Notes: a model not told the origin generated them from the letters alone. A stretch of 20,843 nucleotides of DNA from Pedobacter sp. (GCA_028287885.1 JAQBOT010000110.1:1-20843), one strand, 5' to 3'; positions 1-8,164 are shown, numbered from the stretch's first letter. Program-made: numbers and translations.

Positions 1-133
1 CATTCATATAAATGATGCTAAAATCTTCAGTTTTATGGATAATTAGTGCGCAGGGAAGTTCATCGGCGACGCGTTTGATATGCGCAAGGCGAGTCTGAAA
101 AGACTCTTTATCTGGTGAAGAATTTGAATTCAT
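1..133 (-). CDS. Partial PAS/LuxR-type regulator (N-terminus only)
   Basis: An open frame starts at an ATG at 133 and runs off the left edge without a stop; only about 44 residues are visible. After a polar start the residues around ADELPCALIIHK and DFSIIYMN resemble the opening of the PAS-like sensor domain in a Bacteroidota family of about 250-residue LuxR-type transcriptional regulators, whose C-terminal helix-turn-helix would lie outside the window. The family call rests on recognition of this short motif, so it is tentative; another PAS protein is possible. It lies 194 nt downstream of the GAF histidine kinase on the same strand, so a kinase-regulator relationship is conceivable but not shown. 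Confidence 0.5.
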   Translation of the reverse strand, partial: MNSNSSPDKESFQTRLAHIKRVADELPCALIIHKTEDFSIIYMN

Positions 134-285
134 TGAGAGCGGGAGAATGTTATTTCACATAATATAAATAAATTATATGATTAAGGGAGTATTTTTATAA
201 TGTTACTTAAACATCTAGTATGTGAAAATGTTTGTAACCTATTCTTAACTTAACTGTTTAATGCGTCTACGATATAAACAAGTAT

Positions 286-302
286 ACGCCAGAACATGGC
301 GT
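286..302 (-). terminator. Weak stem-loop after the GAF kinase gene
   Basis: ACGCC (286-290) and GGCGT (298-302) form a 5-bp GC-rich stem with a 7-nt loop, 26 nt past the stop codon of the minus-strand kinase gene. The minus strand continues ATACTTGTTT, which is only loosely T-rich. It may be a weak terminator or a 3' end-stabilising hairpin. Confidence 0.3.
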
Positions 303-327
303 CTTGATACAGCTAACAGAATTGATC

Positions 328-1527
328 TTATTTAGCCTGCATAGCTGCAGAAGTTAATGTAAGCGTAAAACGTGTTTCAATGTCAGAGGAACTGGCTTTT
401 AGACTACCGCCGTGAGCACGGGCAATTTCCTGGGCGATGTACAAGCCTAAACCAAGACCATTTTTTGAGCTTTTGTTCTCACCACGGGAAAATGGCTTGA
501 AGAGCATTTCCAGCTTTTCCTTAGCTATCTTTTTGCCGGAGTTTGCAACAGATAAAGTAAATTGATCCTCTTCGGCCCTGGCCCGTACCACTATTTTCCT
601 GCGGGTATCGCCATGAATTATAGAATTCGCCAGGAGATTGGAAAACAATTGCGCAATCCGGGAGGCGTCACAAGCAAAAGAGCCACTAAATTGAAAATCC
701 CTCTCTATCACACACGATGGATTGACCAACTGGAGTTCGGAGATTACCTGGTTCAATGAAGTTTCCAGGTCAACATTTGAATCAATATGTAGGTCTATTC
801 CTCCCCCCATTTCCCCTTTTGCAAAGTCGAGTATATTTTCGATTAATTGCTTAATACGGAAAGATGCATCCTCAACAATATGTGCAAGTCTGTTGACTCT
901 TTCATTTTCCGGAATTCGCAAGAGCAATTGTGATGCATTGAGAATTGCGCCTAAAGGATTACGAAGATCATGTCCAAGAATCGCGATAAACTGGTCGCGA
1001 AGTTCGGCTGTCCTAAGCTCTTCGGCTAATCTAACTTCAGTAAAATTAATCCGACTAATTGCATCTATATGGAAAGAAATTAAATCTGCAAACAAGTTGA
1101 ACATGCCGATGGTGTGACTGTTATTCAAAGCTGCAGGTTGGGTATCTATGGCACATAGAGTGCCAAAAAATTGACCGTCTTTAAGTATTATCGGTACAGA
1201 AATGTAGCTTTGAAAGCCGTATTGTAAAGGTGTATGATGGCAAGAGTAAGTCTCATCTTCCGCGACATGATCAATGACAACCAGCTTCCTGCTTTGTTTT
1301 ACCTCATTACAAAATGTACTTTCAAGGACGAGTTCGTCTCCGGGGAGCAGGCCAAAGTTGATGTCATCGCTAACAGCACAGGCAACCCATTTTTCATCAG
1401 TTACCCTTGCAATTGTAGCGAAACCCATGCCGGTTGTCTTGCGAACAACCTCTAGTATGTTAGGAATTACTTCAATTTTTGAAATTAGGTCTATATCACG
1501 TTGGATATTTGAACTCGGTTCTGTCAA
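328..1527 (-). CDS. GAF-domain sensor histidine kinase, orphan
   Basis: A 399-residue soluble sensor kinase expected to autophosphorylate on a histidine and pass the phosphate to a response regulator. Residues about 15-155 form a GAF sensor domain (TTGMGFATIARVTDE, HHTPLQYGFQSYISVP, FFGTLCAID). HisKA is about 175-240 with phospho-acceptor His186 in GHDLRNP. HATPase_c follows, with N-box Asn301 (SNLLANSIIHGD) and G2-box GLGLGL near 357-362. There are no transmembrane segments, so it is cytoplasmic. The G1 box reads ANSGKKI where many kinases have DxGxG; this variation is, as I recall, common in GAF kinases of this type. The start is a TTG at 1525-1527, because an in-frame TAA lies 15 nt upstream and the first ATG (residue 34) would cut into the GAF domain. 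No response regulator lies beside it. Confidence 0.9.
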   Translation of the reverse strand: MTEPSSNIQRDIDLISKIEVIPNILEVVRKTTGMGFATIARVTDEKWVACAVSDDINFGLLPGDELVLESTFCNEVKQSRKLVVIDHVAEDETYSCHHTPLQYGFQSYISVPIILKDGQFFGTLCAIDTQPAALNNSHTIGMFNLFADLISFHIDAISRINFTEVRLAEELRTAELRDQFIAILGHDLRNPLGAILNASQLLLRIPENERVNRLAHIVEDASFRIKQLIENILDFAKGEMGGGIDLHIDSNVDLETSLNQVISELQLVNPSCVIERDFQFSGSFACDASRIAQLFSNLLANSIIHGDTRRKIVVRARAEEDQFTLSVANSGKKIAKEKLEMLFKPFSRGENKSSKNGLGLGLYIAQEIARAHGGSLKASSSDIETRFTLTLTSAAMQAK

Positions 1528-1566
1528 AATTAAACTGATTTAGGAATGAGGTTTACCTTCGAAGTA

Positions 1567-1574
1567 CAAAGTTA
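1567..1574 (-). promoter_or_regulatory. Candidate Bacteroidota -7 element for the GAF kinase
   Basis: The minus strand reads TAACTTTG, an exact match to the TAnnTTTG -7 consensus of Bacteroidota primary sigma factor promoters, 39 nt upstream of the TTG start. I did not see a good TTTG -33 element at the expected spacing, so this is a partial promoter match only. Confidence 0.35.
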
Positions 1575-1660
1575 ACACTAAGCGCCCACTGATTCATTAT
1601 CTATCAATAGAATTACATTGATACCGATCATCAGGAGGTTACGGTAAGACCGTATTTACT

Positions 1661-2236
1661 TTAGTCGCTTATTAGAATGTCATATTTGCTAAGCAAGCCG
1701 CGGACTTCGTTTACACTGAACTTCGCTTTCTTCAAACGGTTTCTTTCAGGATCTATCGTATAGTTGTAGGAAGTTCTGAAATCTACCTTCTCCAAAATCG
1801 TATTATCGAATGTTGCCTGCTGCAGGTTGCAGGTATCAAAGTTCGAATTGCTGAGGTCGGCCTCTGAAAAATCTACTTCTTGTAATTTGCAATCTTTAAA
1901 TGTAGTTTTCTTCATTTTCAACTTGTAAAAGCAAGAATGATCCAGCATGCAGTTATCGAAAGACACCGAAAAGCCAAAGTCGCTGCAATGTTCAAAATGC
2001 AGACCCAGCATTTTACACCCTTTGAACTGTACATCGGTGAAATTGGTTTTAGTGAGCTTTGCAAGAGTCAAATTGCAACTTTGGAATTCACAATTTACAA
2101 AGCGTGTGCCCGCGAGATCGCTGTTCGAGAAGTCGCAATCCACAAACCGGCAATCCTCATATTCAGCTCTGCTAAGGGGACTGTCTGTGTAGTTGGCTTT
2201 AACAAAGGTTTTATCCTGGTGGTATTCTGCCTGCAT
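1661..2236 (-). CDS. Pentapeptide-repeat protein (Qnr/MfpA-like fold)
   Basis: About 191 residues from the ATG at 2236. An upstream TTG at 2302 keeps the frame open but would place the terminator of the preceding gene inside the coding region, so I prefer 2236. Most of the chain is tandem A(D/N)LXX-type pentapeptides (CRFVDCDFSN, CNLTLAKLTKTNF, DFSEADLSNSNFDTCNL), predicting a right-handed quadrilateral beta-helix with many Cys and Phe in the core. A C-terminal module (TIDPERNRLKKAKFS, then a helix LLSKYDI) resembles the end of Qnr-type proteins, which mimic DNA and protect gyrase from quinolones. Whether this member touches gyrase cannot be told from sequence; many chromosomal homologues in Bacteroidota are uncharacterised. 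It has little room for its own promoter after the upstream terminator. Confidence 0.85.
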   Translation of the reverse strand: MQAEYHQDKTFVKANYTDSPLSRAEYEDCRFVDCDFSNSDLAGTRFVNCEFQSCNLTLAKLTKTNFTDVQFKGCKMLGLHFEHCSDFGFSVSFDNCMLDHSCFYKLKMKKTTFKDCKLQEVDFSEADLSNSNFDTCNLQQATFDNTILEKVDFRTSYNYTIDPERNRLKKAKFSVNEVRGLLSKYDILISD

Positions 2237-2255
2237 AGTAAGTTTCCAATACAAT

Positions 2256-2287
2256 AAAAAGCCCTCCAGCTTTAGGCTAAAGGGGCT
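2256..2287 (-). terminator. Rho-independent terminator of the phosphodiesterase gene
   Basis: On the minus strand AGCCCCT pairs with AGGGCT (one bulged C), enclosing a smaller CTTTAG/CTAAAG stem, and TTTTT follows. It begins 26 nt after the stop of the glycerophosphodiesterase gene. Its 3' arm GCTGGAGGGCTTTT is identical to that of the terminator at 18716-18747. It ends only 20 nt before the pentapeptide-protein ATG. Confidence 0.8.
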
Positions 2288-2312
2288 AACAAAAATATGC
2301 AATATGAGCGTG

Positions 2313-3344
2313 TTATTTATTTAGCTTTTTCAATAGAAGCTCAGGTTCATTTGTGGTAATTACATCAGCACCTTCTTTTAGAAAAAAATCCATATCCTGA
2401 TCTTCATTGACCGTCCATACGTTCACATGCAGATTGTTGGCTTTAGCTTCTTTAATCCAGCTCGGATGGTTTTGTAGTACCTTGAGGTTATAATCCAACC
2501 CATAAAAATGATCCGCGGCAAGTTCGGCTGGCGACTTATCGCCATTCAGGTAAGATACTTTTGCATAGGGGGCAAGCTTGATCAGCTCTTTACAAATTTC
2601 ATAGTCGAAGCTGATATAATCCACCCAGGCTTCCGCATGCATTTCATTAACCAAATCAAGTACTTTGTGGGAAAGTGCGATACCCCGCTCCTTGCTGATC
2701 ACTGAAGCTTTAATCTCCAGCACCAGCCTCGTTTTCTGCTGTTTCATGCCTTCAGACAGGTATTGGTTCAACGTGGGCAACGTTTCGCCGTTTGCAAGCT
2801 TTAATGCTTTCAGCGTTGCAGAAGGCGTTTCTTCAATCTTCATTCCCTGAATAATGGGATCATGATTTATGAATAAAACAGAATCAGAAGACATATGAAC
2901 ATCAAATTCAGACCCTTCACAGCCAATTTGCAGGGCATAGTTCAGAGATGCAATTGAATTTTCAGTTGCCCCGGTGTTTTTCCAGGCACCCCGGTGTGCA
3001 ATCACTTTGTTTCTTATAAAAGCGTCTTTCAAGATGGTGAATTGTTGTTTCCGACTGCCTGATGAAGTTACGGCAGTTAATTCAATTTGCAGCGGCCTAT
3101 TTGCTTTTCTTGCAGCAGGTTTAATGGAAAGCATATTCTTCTTGTCTATAGAAAATAACGCCGCGTCAGGACCGCTTAACGTTAGCTTTTGCAGCTCAAT
3201 ACCATCTTGACTCTTAACCAAGGCAAGTTTGCTTGTGTTTGCCGAATACTGATATTGGCTAAGATATATTCCGGTATTTGTTTGCGCATTACTGCTGTTG
3301 ACAAACAGCAGCAGTAACAGCATGATCATTAAATTCTTTCTCAT
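2313..3344 (-). CDS. Secreted glycerophosphodiester phosphodiesterase
   Basis: A 343-residue protein of the GDPD/GlpQ family, which hydrolyses glycerophosphodiesters to glycerol 3-phosphate and an alcohol. Residues 1-20 are a signal peptide (lysine/arginine, then MIMLLLLLF, ending SSNA). Residues about 25-107 look like a beta-rich module not needed for catalysis. The GDPD TIM barrel starts at about 113, with His117-Arg118 in IAHRGAW, Glu128-Asn129, Glu146/Asp148 in EFDVH, His161-Asp162 in INHDP and Lys212 in LEIKAS; the end VWTVNEDQDMDFFLKEGADVITTN is typical. All expected catalytic and metal-binding residues are present. The ATG at 3344 lies 25 nt after the TonB receptor stop on the same strand, so the two are probably cotranscribed, suggesting periplasmic hydrolysis coupled to outer-membrane uptake. 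Substrate specificity is unknown. Confidence 0.92.
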   Translation of the reverse strand: MRKNLMIMLLLLLFVNSSNAQTNTGIYLSQYQYSANTSKLALVKSQDGIELQKLTLSGPDAALFSIDKKNMLSIKPAARKANRPLQIELTAVTSSGSRKQQFTILKDAFIRNKVIAHRGAWKNTGATENSIASLNYALQIGCEGSEFDVHMSSDSVLFINHDPIIQGMKIEETPSATLKALKLANGETLPTLNQYLSEGMKQQKTRLVLEIKASVISKERGIALSHKVLDLVNEMHAEAWVDYISFDYEICKELIKLAPYAKVSYLNGDKSPAELAADHFYGLDYNLKVLQNHPSWIKEAKANNLHVNVWTVNEDQDMDFFLKEGADVITTNEPELLLKKLNK

Positions 3345-3369
3345 TTATGATGTTCTTTGTTCTAAGTTA

Positions 3370-6300
3370 TTAAAAAGCATAGCGTAAACCAATCTGCCCT
3401 TGGAAAGGACTGCCTGAAGGAATAACCACACCCGCAGTGTTTACGCGGTAAACGAACTGGTTATTCACTTTGTCAAATCCAGGGATGGCAGGTGTTGTTG
3501 CAGTAGCCGGGACGCCGAGCGTATACAAGGACTGAGACGATAAAGATTCGTTGACGCCCCAAGTTTTGTTCAATAAGTTGGCCACGTTGAAGACATCTCC
3601 GGAAAGTTCTAAACTATGCGTTTTGTAAACCTTAAACTTCTTTGTGATCCGTAGATCCACTATCCCATAAAAGCTATTTACGCCGCCGTTTCTTTCAGCG
3701 AATGTCCCAGAGTATTTGGTAATGTAGTCTTTGATACTCTGACTGGCATTTGGATTGTCAAGAATCGCTTGTAAGCCGTTACGTACATTTCCTGGCACCG
3801 CCGGATTGTTACGATCAAAAATATAGGCGAGGTCGTTGTCTGAAGATACAAAATCGCCATTGTTGTTTGCGCCTGAGCGAAGCGTATAGCGGCTTCCTCC
3901 AATTCCTGAATAGCGAACACCAATGCTGACCCCGTAGAAGGTAGGTAGGGTGCCATATACAACGATCTTATTGCGGAAGTGATTATCTGAGTAGCTCATC
4001 TTACTTAAGTCCCTGGGATCGTCTACAACGGGCAAGGATAAGGTGGCCGTGTTTGCAACATTACCATTGTAAGATGTATTGTCTTTGGTATCGTTCCAGG
4101 TATAGCTAAATGATATTTCTCCATCTTTAAAATACTGGAAGGTTCCGTCTACCACAACAGCAAACTGGTTTACTCTTCCTTTGCTGTTCATTTCAAGAAC
4201 ACGTCCGAGTTGCTGACTAACACGGCCTTGCTGCCAATCGGGCGAGCCATTTGCCGAAATAGAGCCAGCAGGCACAAAGACTCCACGGTTACCTTCATTT
4301 GCAAGGCGGAAAAAAGGATCAGCCGCCATATTGCGGTCAACATACATGTAATTGTGTCTGGCAAGAGTAGCAAAGCCCGTTATTCCCATACGAAAACGTT
4401 CTGTAAAGAAATGGTTGTAAGACAGGTTGGCTTTGTAAACCACTGGTACCTGCGCATCAGTTGCATTGGTATTAATGGTTATCAATTTATTTACTCCTGG
4501 TATATTGAACAGCTCCAAACCTGGCGCTGAAGCAGGATTATCCCTATAGCCAGGAAAGTTCGGCTGAGGAACATTCGGGCTTCTTACATCGACTGAAGCC
4601 AGGTTCGTTCCATCAAATACTCTGTTGTTTATCGTTGCATAATTGTTAATGTCTGAAGCAAAGATGCCGGCACCAAAGCGGACGAAGTTCTTGCGCTTTT
4701 CATTGATGTCCCAGGTAAACTGTACCCTAGGCTGTACCAAGAAGCTCGACAATGAATTATCGGTACGCAAGCCAAGTTCATCCAGTACCAGCTGGTTTAA
4801 AGGAGCCGCGGGATAGTTGGTATAATCTGCACGTATCCCAGCAACCATGTCCAGTCCCAATGCAAGCTTAGTCTGCATTTGTCCGTAAACCGCCGAGTTG
4901 AAGATGCCTTGTGTAACACTTGGATCATCTACTAGTGGCACCTCTCTCGTGTACCTATAAGGACTTAATGCTTCAAAATTCTGTAGGGCCGTCTTATTAT
5001 TTTCATCTCTAAAATAAAACCTTCCATTCAGCTCACTTCCATAAGTGGACTGCGCATGGGTGTACATTAGGTCTGTTCCAAAGGTAAATTTGATCTTATC
5101 TGTATTGTAGTATAGATTGTCGACAAACTGGAAAACATTGTTCTCAAAGCCTTCCTGTGCAAAGCGGTGTCCCCCCAACTGTATATTGGTTGTTCTTGAG
5201 GCCCCGTTGATTAGGGAAGAAACACCTTCCACAACCGCCCTTGGGATATTCGCACCTGGCAGCTGGTCGCCTGGACTACTTTGCTGGTAGGTGTACAAGT
5301 GTTGGGCTTTAAGTTCATTGGTTAGCGTCGGACTGATCGATGTACGTAACGTTGCCAGCAGGTTGTTGTCGACATTTTTGTCATTACCATACGACTCGTA
5401 CAAGTTTACAGCCGTGTTGTCTTCCAAACCCTGGTTGTTTCTATCGTTGGTATAGTTATCCCGGATTGTCAATAGGTTATTCTGATTGATCTGGTAGTCT
5501 AATCTCGCGAATGCTGCATCAGACCCTCTCTTCTTATCAAAGGAACCAAATTGCGGCGTGTTTGCTACACCATAAAGACGTCTTGCAATATCAAGATAAC
5601 TGTTTAAAGAAGTTTGTGAAAGGCCAAGGCGGTCTTCGTCTGCAGGCGACTGAATGTTGGCAATGACCAAGGGGCGTGAATCTTTCTGGTGATCCCAGGT
5701 TACGAAGAAGTGTAACTTATCTTTTATTATCGGCCCGCCCAAAGAAAATCCATATTGATTGGTTGCAAAGTCAGATTGGCGCCTGTTTCCATTGATCGCA
5801 TATTTACTCGAAAGCCAGTCAGCACGGCCATAACCAAATACACTACCGCCAAGCGTGTTTGTTCCTGATTTTGTCACAGCACTAACTGTACCACCACCGC
5901 TTCTTCCATAGGTTACGTCGTATTGATTGGTAACCACCTTGAATTCCCTTACAGCTTCAATAGAGATGGAGTATGGTGCACCGCTCCTGCTGGTGGTAGA
6001 CCCTGCAGAGGTTGGGTTTTTTGCATTCATACCATCGATGGTGTAGTTGGTTGAAGATCCAAGCTGGCCGGAGATTGATCCGCCTTTTGCAAGTGGAGAA
6101 AGGTCTGTTAAGGTAGTGAAGTTACGACCATTAACAGGAAGGCGTGTTAAGTCCCGAGCAGAAACAGTTGTCGCCGCCCCAAGATTTTGGATTTTGTTTT
6201 TCATTCCAGAGCCCACAATCTCAACAACAGAGAGATTCTGAACAGCATCTTGCATGCTTATGTTAACTTTTAATACGTCGCCTTGGTTGAGGGAATAACC

Positions 6301-6582
6301 GGTTCTCCTTTGCTGACCAAAACCAACAAATGAAACGCTAACGGTGTATGGCGTACCCAAAGGCAATTCCTTCAACGTGTAATCGCCATTTGAATTACTT
6401 GTGGTAAAAGCAGTAAATCCGGTCGACTCATTGCGCACAGTAACTGATGCGCCCGGAATTGGTTTCTTGAGGGCATCGGTAATTTGGCCGGAGATAGAAG
6501 CCTGCGTGGTTTGCGCTGCCAGTTTACTTGCTGTACAAACGACAAACAGCAACAAAATAAAATAGGTAAGTTTTTTAATCAT
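3370..6582 (-). CDS. Oar-like TonB-dependent outer-membrane receptor
   Basis: 1070 residues. Signal peptide about 1-24 (KKLTYFILLLFVVC, ending LAAQ). Residues about 27-112 are a carboxypeptidase-D regulatory-like beta-sandwich (SGQITDALKKPIPGASV, GDYTLKELPLG). A TonB-box-like segment around 118-124 (SVVEIVG) precedes the plug (about 130-245), with LPVNGRNFTTLTDLSP, TIDGMNAKNP and VREFKVVTNQYDVTYGR, the wording of the Oar-like receptor family. The rest is beta-barrel, ending in QIGLRYAF with the C-terminal aromatic residue used by the outer-membrane insertion machinery. Such receptors import bulky substrates using energy from TonB-ExbBD. No SusD partner lies next to it; instead the phosphodiesterase follows by 25 nt, hinting at a phosphodiester or phosphate-scavenging role (inference). 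The upstream gap contains repeated TTTAACC motifs. Confidence 0.92.
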   Translation of the reverse strand: MIKKLTYFILLLFVVCTASKLAAQTTQASISGQITDALKKPIPGASVTVRNESTGFTAFTTSNSNGDYTLKELPLGTPYTVSVSFVGFGQQRRTGYSLNQGDVLKVNISMQDAVQNLSVVEIVGSGMKNKIQNLGAATTVSARDLTRLPVNGRNFTTLTDLSPLAKGGSISGQLGSSTNYTIDGMNAKNPTSAGSTTSRSGAPYSISIEAVREFKVVTNQYDVTYGRSGGGTVSAVTKSGTNTLGGSVFGYGRADWLSSKYAINGNRRQSDFATNQYGFSLGGPIIKDKLHFFVTWDHQKDSRPLVIANIQSPADEDRLGLSQTSLNSYLDIARRLYGVANTPQFGSFDKKRGSDAAFARLDYQINQNNLLTIRDNYTNDRNNQGLEDNTAVNLYESYGNDKNVDNNLLATLRTSISPTLTNELKAQHLYTYQQSSPGDQLPGANIPRAVVEGVSSLINGASRTTNIQLGGHRFAQEGFENNVFQFVDNLYYNTDKIKFTFGTDLMYTHAQSTYGSELNGRFYFRDENNKTALQNFEALSPYRYTREVPLVDDPSVTQGIFNSAVYGQMQTKLALGLDMVAGIRADYTNYPAAPLNQLVLDELGLRTDNSLSSFLVQPRVQFTWDINEKRKNFVRFGAGIFASDINNYATINNRVFDGTNLASVDVRSPNVPQPNFPGYRDNPASAPGLELFNIPGVNKLITINTNATDAQVPVVYKANLSYNHFFTERFRMGITGFATLARHNYMYVDRNMAADPFFRLANEGNRGVFVPAGSISANGSPDWQQGRVSQQLGRVLEMNSKGRVNQFAVVVDGTFQYFKDGEISFSYTWNDTKDNTSYNGNVANTATLSLPVVDDPRDLSKMSYSDNHFRNKIVVYGTLPTFYGVSIGVRYSGIGGSRYTLRSGANNNGDFVSSDNDLAYIFDRNNPAVPGNVRNGLQAILDNPNASQSIKDYITKYSGTFAERNGGVNSFYGIVDLRITKKFKVYKTHSLELSGDVFNVANLLNKTWGVNESLSSQSLYTLGVPATATTPAIPGFDKVNNQFVYRVNTAGVVIPSGSPFQGQIGLRYAF

Positions 6583-6604
6583 CAGACGGTTGTTTAGTTT
6601 CTGA

Positions 6605-6612
6605 TGACGAAA
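6605..6612 (-). promoter_or_regulatory. Weak -7-like element for the TonB receptor operon
   Basis: The minus strand reads TCGTCATC preceded by TAATTTCG; TAATTTCG differs from the TAnnTTTG consensus at one base and lies roughly 27 nt upstream of the ATG at 6582. No clear -33 element is seen. The position is approximate and the call weak. Confidence 0.2.
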
Positions 6613-6665
6613 TTAGTCTCGCCGTGTTAGCGAAACTTTAAAGGCTTATTAACAAATCACCGTAA

Positions 6666-6717
6666 TTTAACCAATTTAGGTTAAATCAAGCTGCAGCCCT
6701 TATGTGTTCAGGTTAAA
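6666..6717. promoter_or_regulatory. TTTAACC repeats: candidate operator upstream of the TonB receptor
   Basis: On the plus strand TTTAACC (6666-6672) and GGTTAAA (6679-6685) form a perfect 7-bp inverted repeat with a 6-bp centre, and a further GGTTAAA lies at 6711-6717, 32 bp (about three helical turns) from the second copy. The arms are AT-rich and no T-run follows, so a terminator is unlikely. The site lies in the 136-nt gap between the PAS kinase stop and the receptor start; the outer copy almost touches the kinase stop codon. A regulator binding here is inference. Confidence 0.4.
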
Positions 6718-6718
6718 A

Positions 6719-8164
6719 TTAATATAGTGGCAAGGTAAAAAAGAACGTAGAACCCTTTCCTTCTTCGGTTTTAAAGCTGATTTCTCCACCTTCTAATTTA
6801 ATGATCTCAGAAGCGAGATGCAGACCCAGCCCTGTTCCAGGAATTCTGCTTTTACGAATCGATTCTGTTCTGCCGAACCTTTGGAATAGTTTATCTTGCT
6901 CAGCCTCGGCTATACCTAAGCCAAAGTCCTGCACGCTCACTTGAACACTGTGGTCCATTTGTTCGATCTTGATATTTACCTTATCTGCACCTGGCGAGTA
7001 TTTGATTGCATTCGAGATCAGATTCGTCACCACAGTTCCAGCTCTAAGCCGGTCCGCAAAAACAATGCTGTCTATGTCTTTTTCTATAATGAGGGCATGG
7101 GTACTTTGAGTAAGGGCAAAACTCTCCACTATTTCATGTACAAGTGTCGATAAGTTAAAAATTTCAGGGTTTAAAAGGAGTTTTCCTGTCGTCAGTTTAG
7201 TGGTATCCAGCAAGGCATTAATAAGTGAATTCATAGAATTAATCTGTTCGTTGATTTTCTGCACAGCATTTTTTACCATAGGCTTGGCTTCTTTAAGTTC
7301 CCGTGCAAGAATCTGTGCGTAAGCTTTAATTACCGAAATTGGCGTCCGTATTTCATGGCTTGCCACGGAAATAAATACATCTTTTTCTTGCATTTTCGAT
7401 CTTTCGTCGGTTAGGTCGATAAATTCAAGGCTAAACAAGAGGTTTGGCGGTTGATAAATCCGGCGGGGTTTAACCAAGATAGTGCGCTGACCCAACTGAG
7501 GATGGGTGTAAGCAACTTCGAAGCTGCTTTGAAAGTTGTTGGCTTTTAGTGTGGCGTCGATAAATGCCCTTAGCTGAACAACATCTACACCTTGGGGTAT
7601 TACCTCAAAGAAATTACAGGCACCAATGTCCAGGCTATCCAGTGAAAAATACGACCTGAAAGAAGCCGTCGAATTTATAACCCTCATCTCCTGATTTAAT
7701 ATCACGAGGCACTCATTAAAACATGATACCCAGGTTTGCGCCAGCAGTTTCTCTTCTAAGAGGTTTGCTTGCGCTTGGTCTTCTTCAGAAACCTTCTGCA
7801 TTACCTTAGTAAAGCCGATATGTTCTTTGTCTTTATTGTAAATTGGAAAAACGAGTCCGCTGCCCCAAAACCGGCTTCGATCCTTCTTCACGTGGAAACG
7901 TTCATTCACTGCCTTCCCATAGATCAATGCAGTCTCCAGCTCGGCAGAAGGCACTTCTGCGGCAATGTCTTCGGGCGTATATAAGATGTCTACATTTCGG
8001 CCGACTATTTCTTCTTCAGTATAATATAAAAGCTTTTCTGCGCCTAAGTTCCAGAATGTTACAACTCCCGCTTTGTCTAATGCGAAAACCGCATAAGACT
8101 TCATGCTTTGCAAGATTAACTCATATGTTTCCACATCTTGGTGTTTGCGTGTTTCTTCAATCAT
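6719..8164 (-). CDS. PAS-domain sensor histidine kinase, orphan
   Basis: 481 residues, no transmembrane segment, so a cytoplasmic sensor kinase. A PAS domain covers about 12-125 (FALDKAGVVTFWNLGAEKLL, SGLVFPIYNKDKEHIGFTKV). A second PAS-like region spans about 140-255 (CFNECLVILNQEMRVINSTA). HisKA is about 258-325 with His270 in ASHEIRTP. HATPase_c has the N-box NLISNAIKYS (Asn385), G1 box DFGLGI (Asp413) and G2 box GTGLGL (443-448), ending TFFFTLPLY. All catalytic boxes are intact. The ATG at 8164 follows the TPR kinase stop by 70 nt on the same strand, so the two kinases may be one transcription unit. The bound ligand or cofactor of the PAS domains cannot be told; no response regulator is adjacent. 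Confidence 0.92.
   Translation of the reverse strand: MIEETRKHQDVETYELILQSMKSYAVFALDKAGVVTFWNLGAEKLLYYTEEEIVGRNVDILYTPEDIAAEVPSAELETALIYGKAVNERFHVKKDRSRFWGSGLVFPIYNKDKEHIGFTKVMQKVSEEDQAQANLLEEKLLAQTWVSCFNECLVILNQEMRVINSTASFRSYFSLDSLDIGACNFFEVIPQGVDVVQLRAFIDATLKANNFQSSFEVAYTHPQLGQRTILVKPRRIYQPPNLLFSLEFIDLTDERSKMQEKDVFISVASHEIRTPISVIKAYAQILARELKEAKPMVKNAVQKINEQINSMNSLINALLDTTKLTTGKLLLNPEIFNLSTLVHEIVESFALTQSTHALIIEKDIDSIVFADRLRAGTVVTNLISNAIKYSPGADKVNIKIEQMDHSVQVSVQDFGLGIAEAEQDKLFQRFGRTESIRKSRIPGTGLGLHLASEIIKLEGGEISFKTEEGKGSTFFFTLPLY

Noticed and set aside
722..1117. 131-codon open frame on the plus strand opposite the GAF kinase
   Set aside because: It lies wholly within the kinase gene on the other strand and has no recognisable domain; the kinase has complete conserved boxes.
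2237..2302. N-terminal extension of the pentapeptide protein from a TTG at 2302
   Set aside because: The added residues would be encoded by the terminator of the upstream gene and do not fit the repeat protein; the ATG at 2236 is preferred.
4210..4530. Plus-strand open frame inside the TonB receptor gene
   Set aside because: Antisense shadow of a 1070-residue receptor with all landmarks intact.
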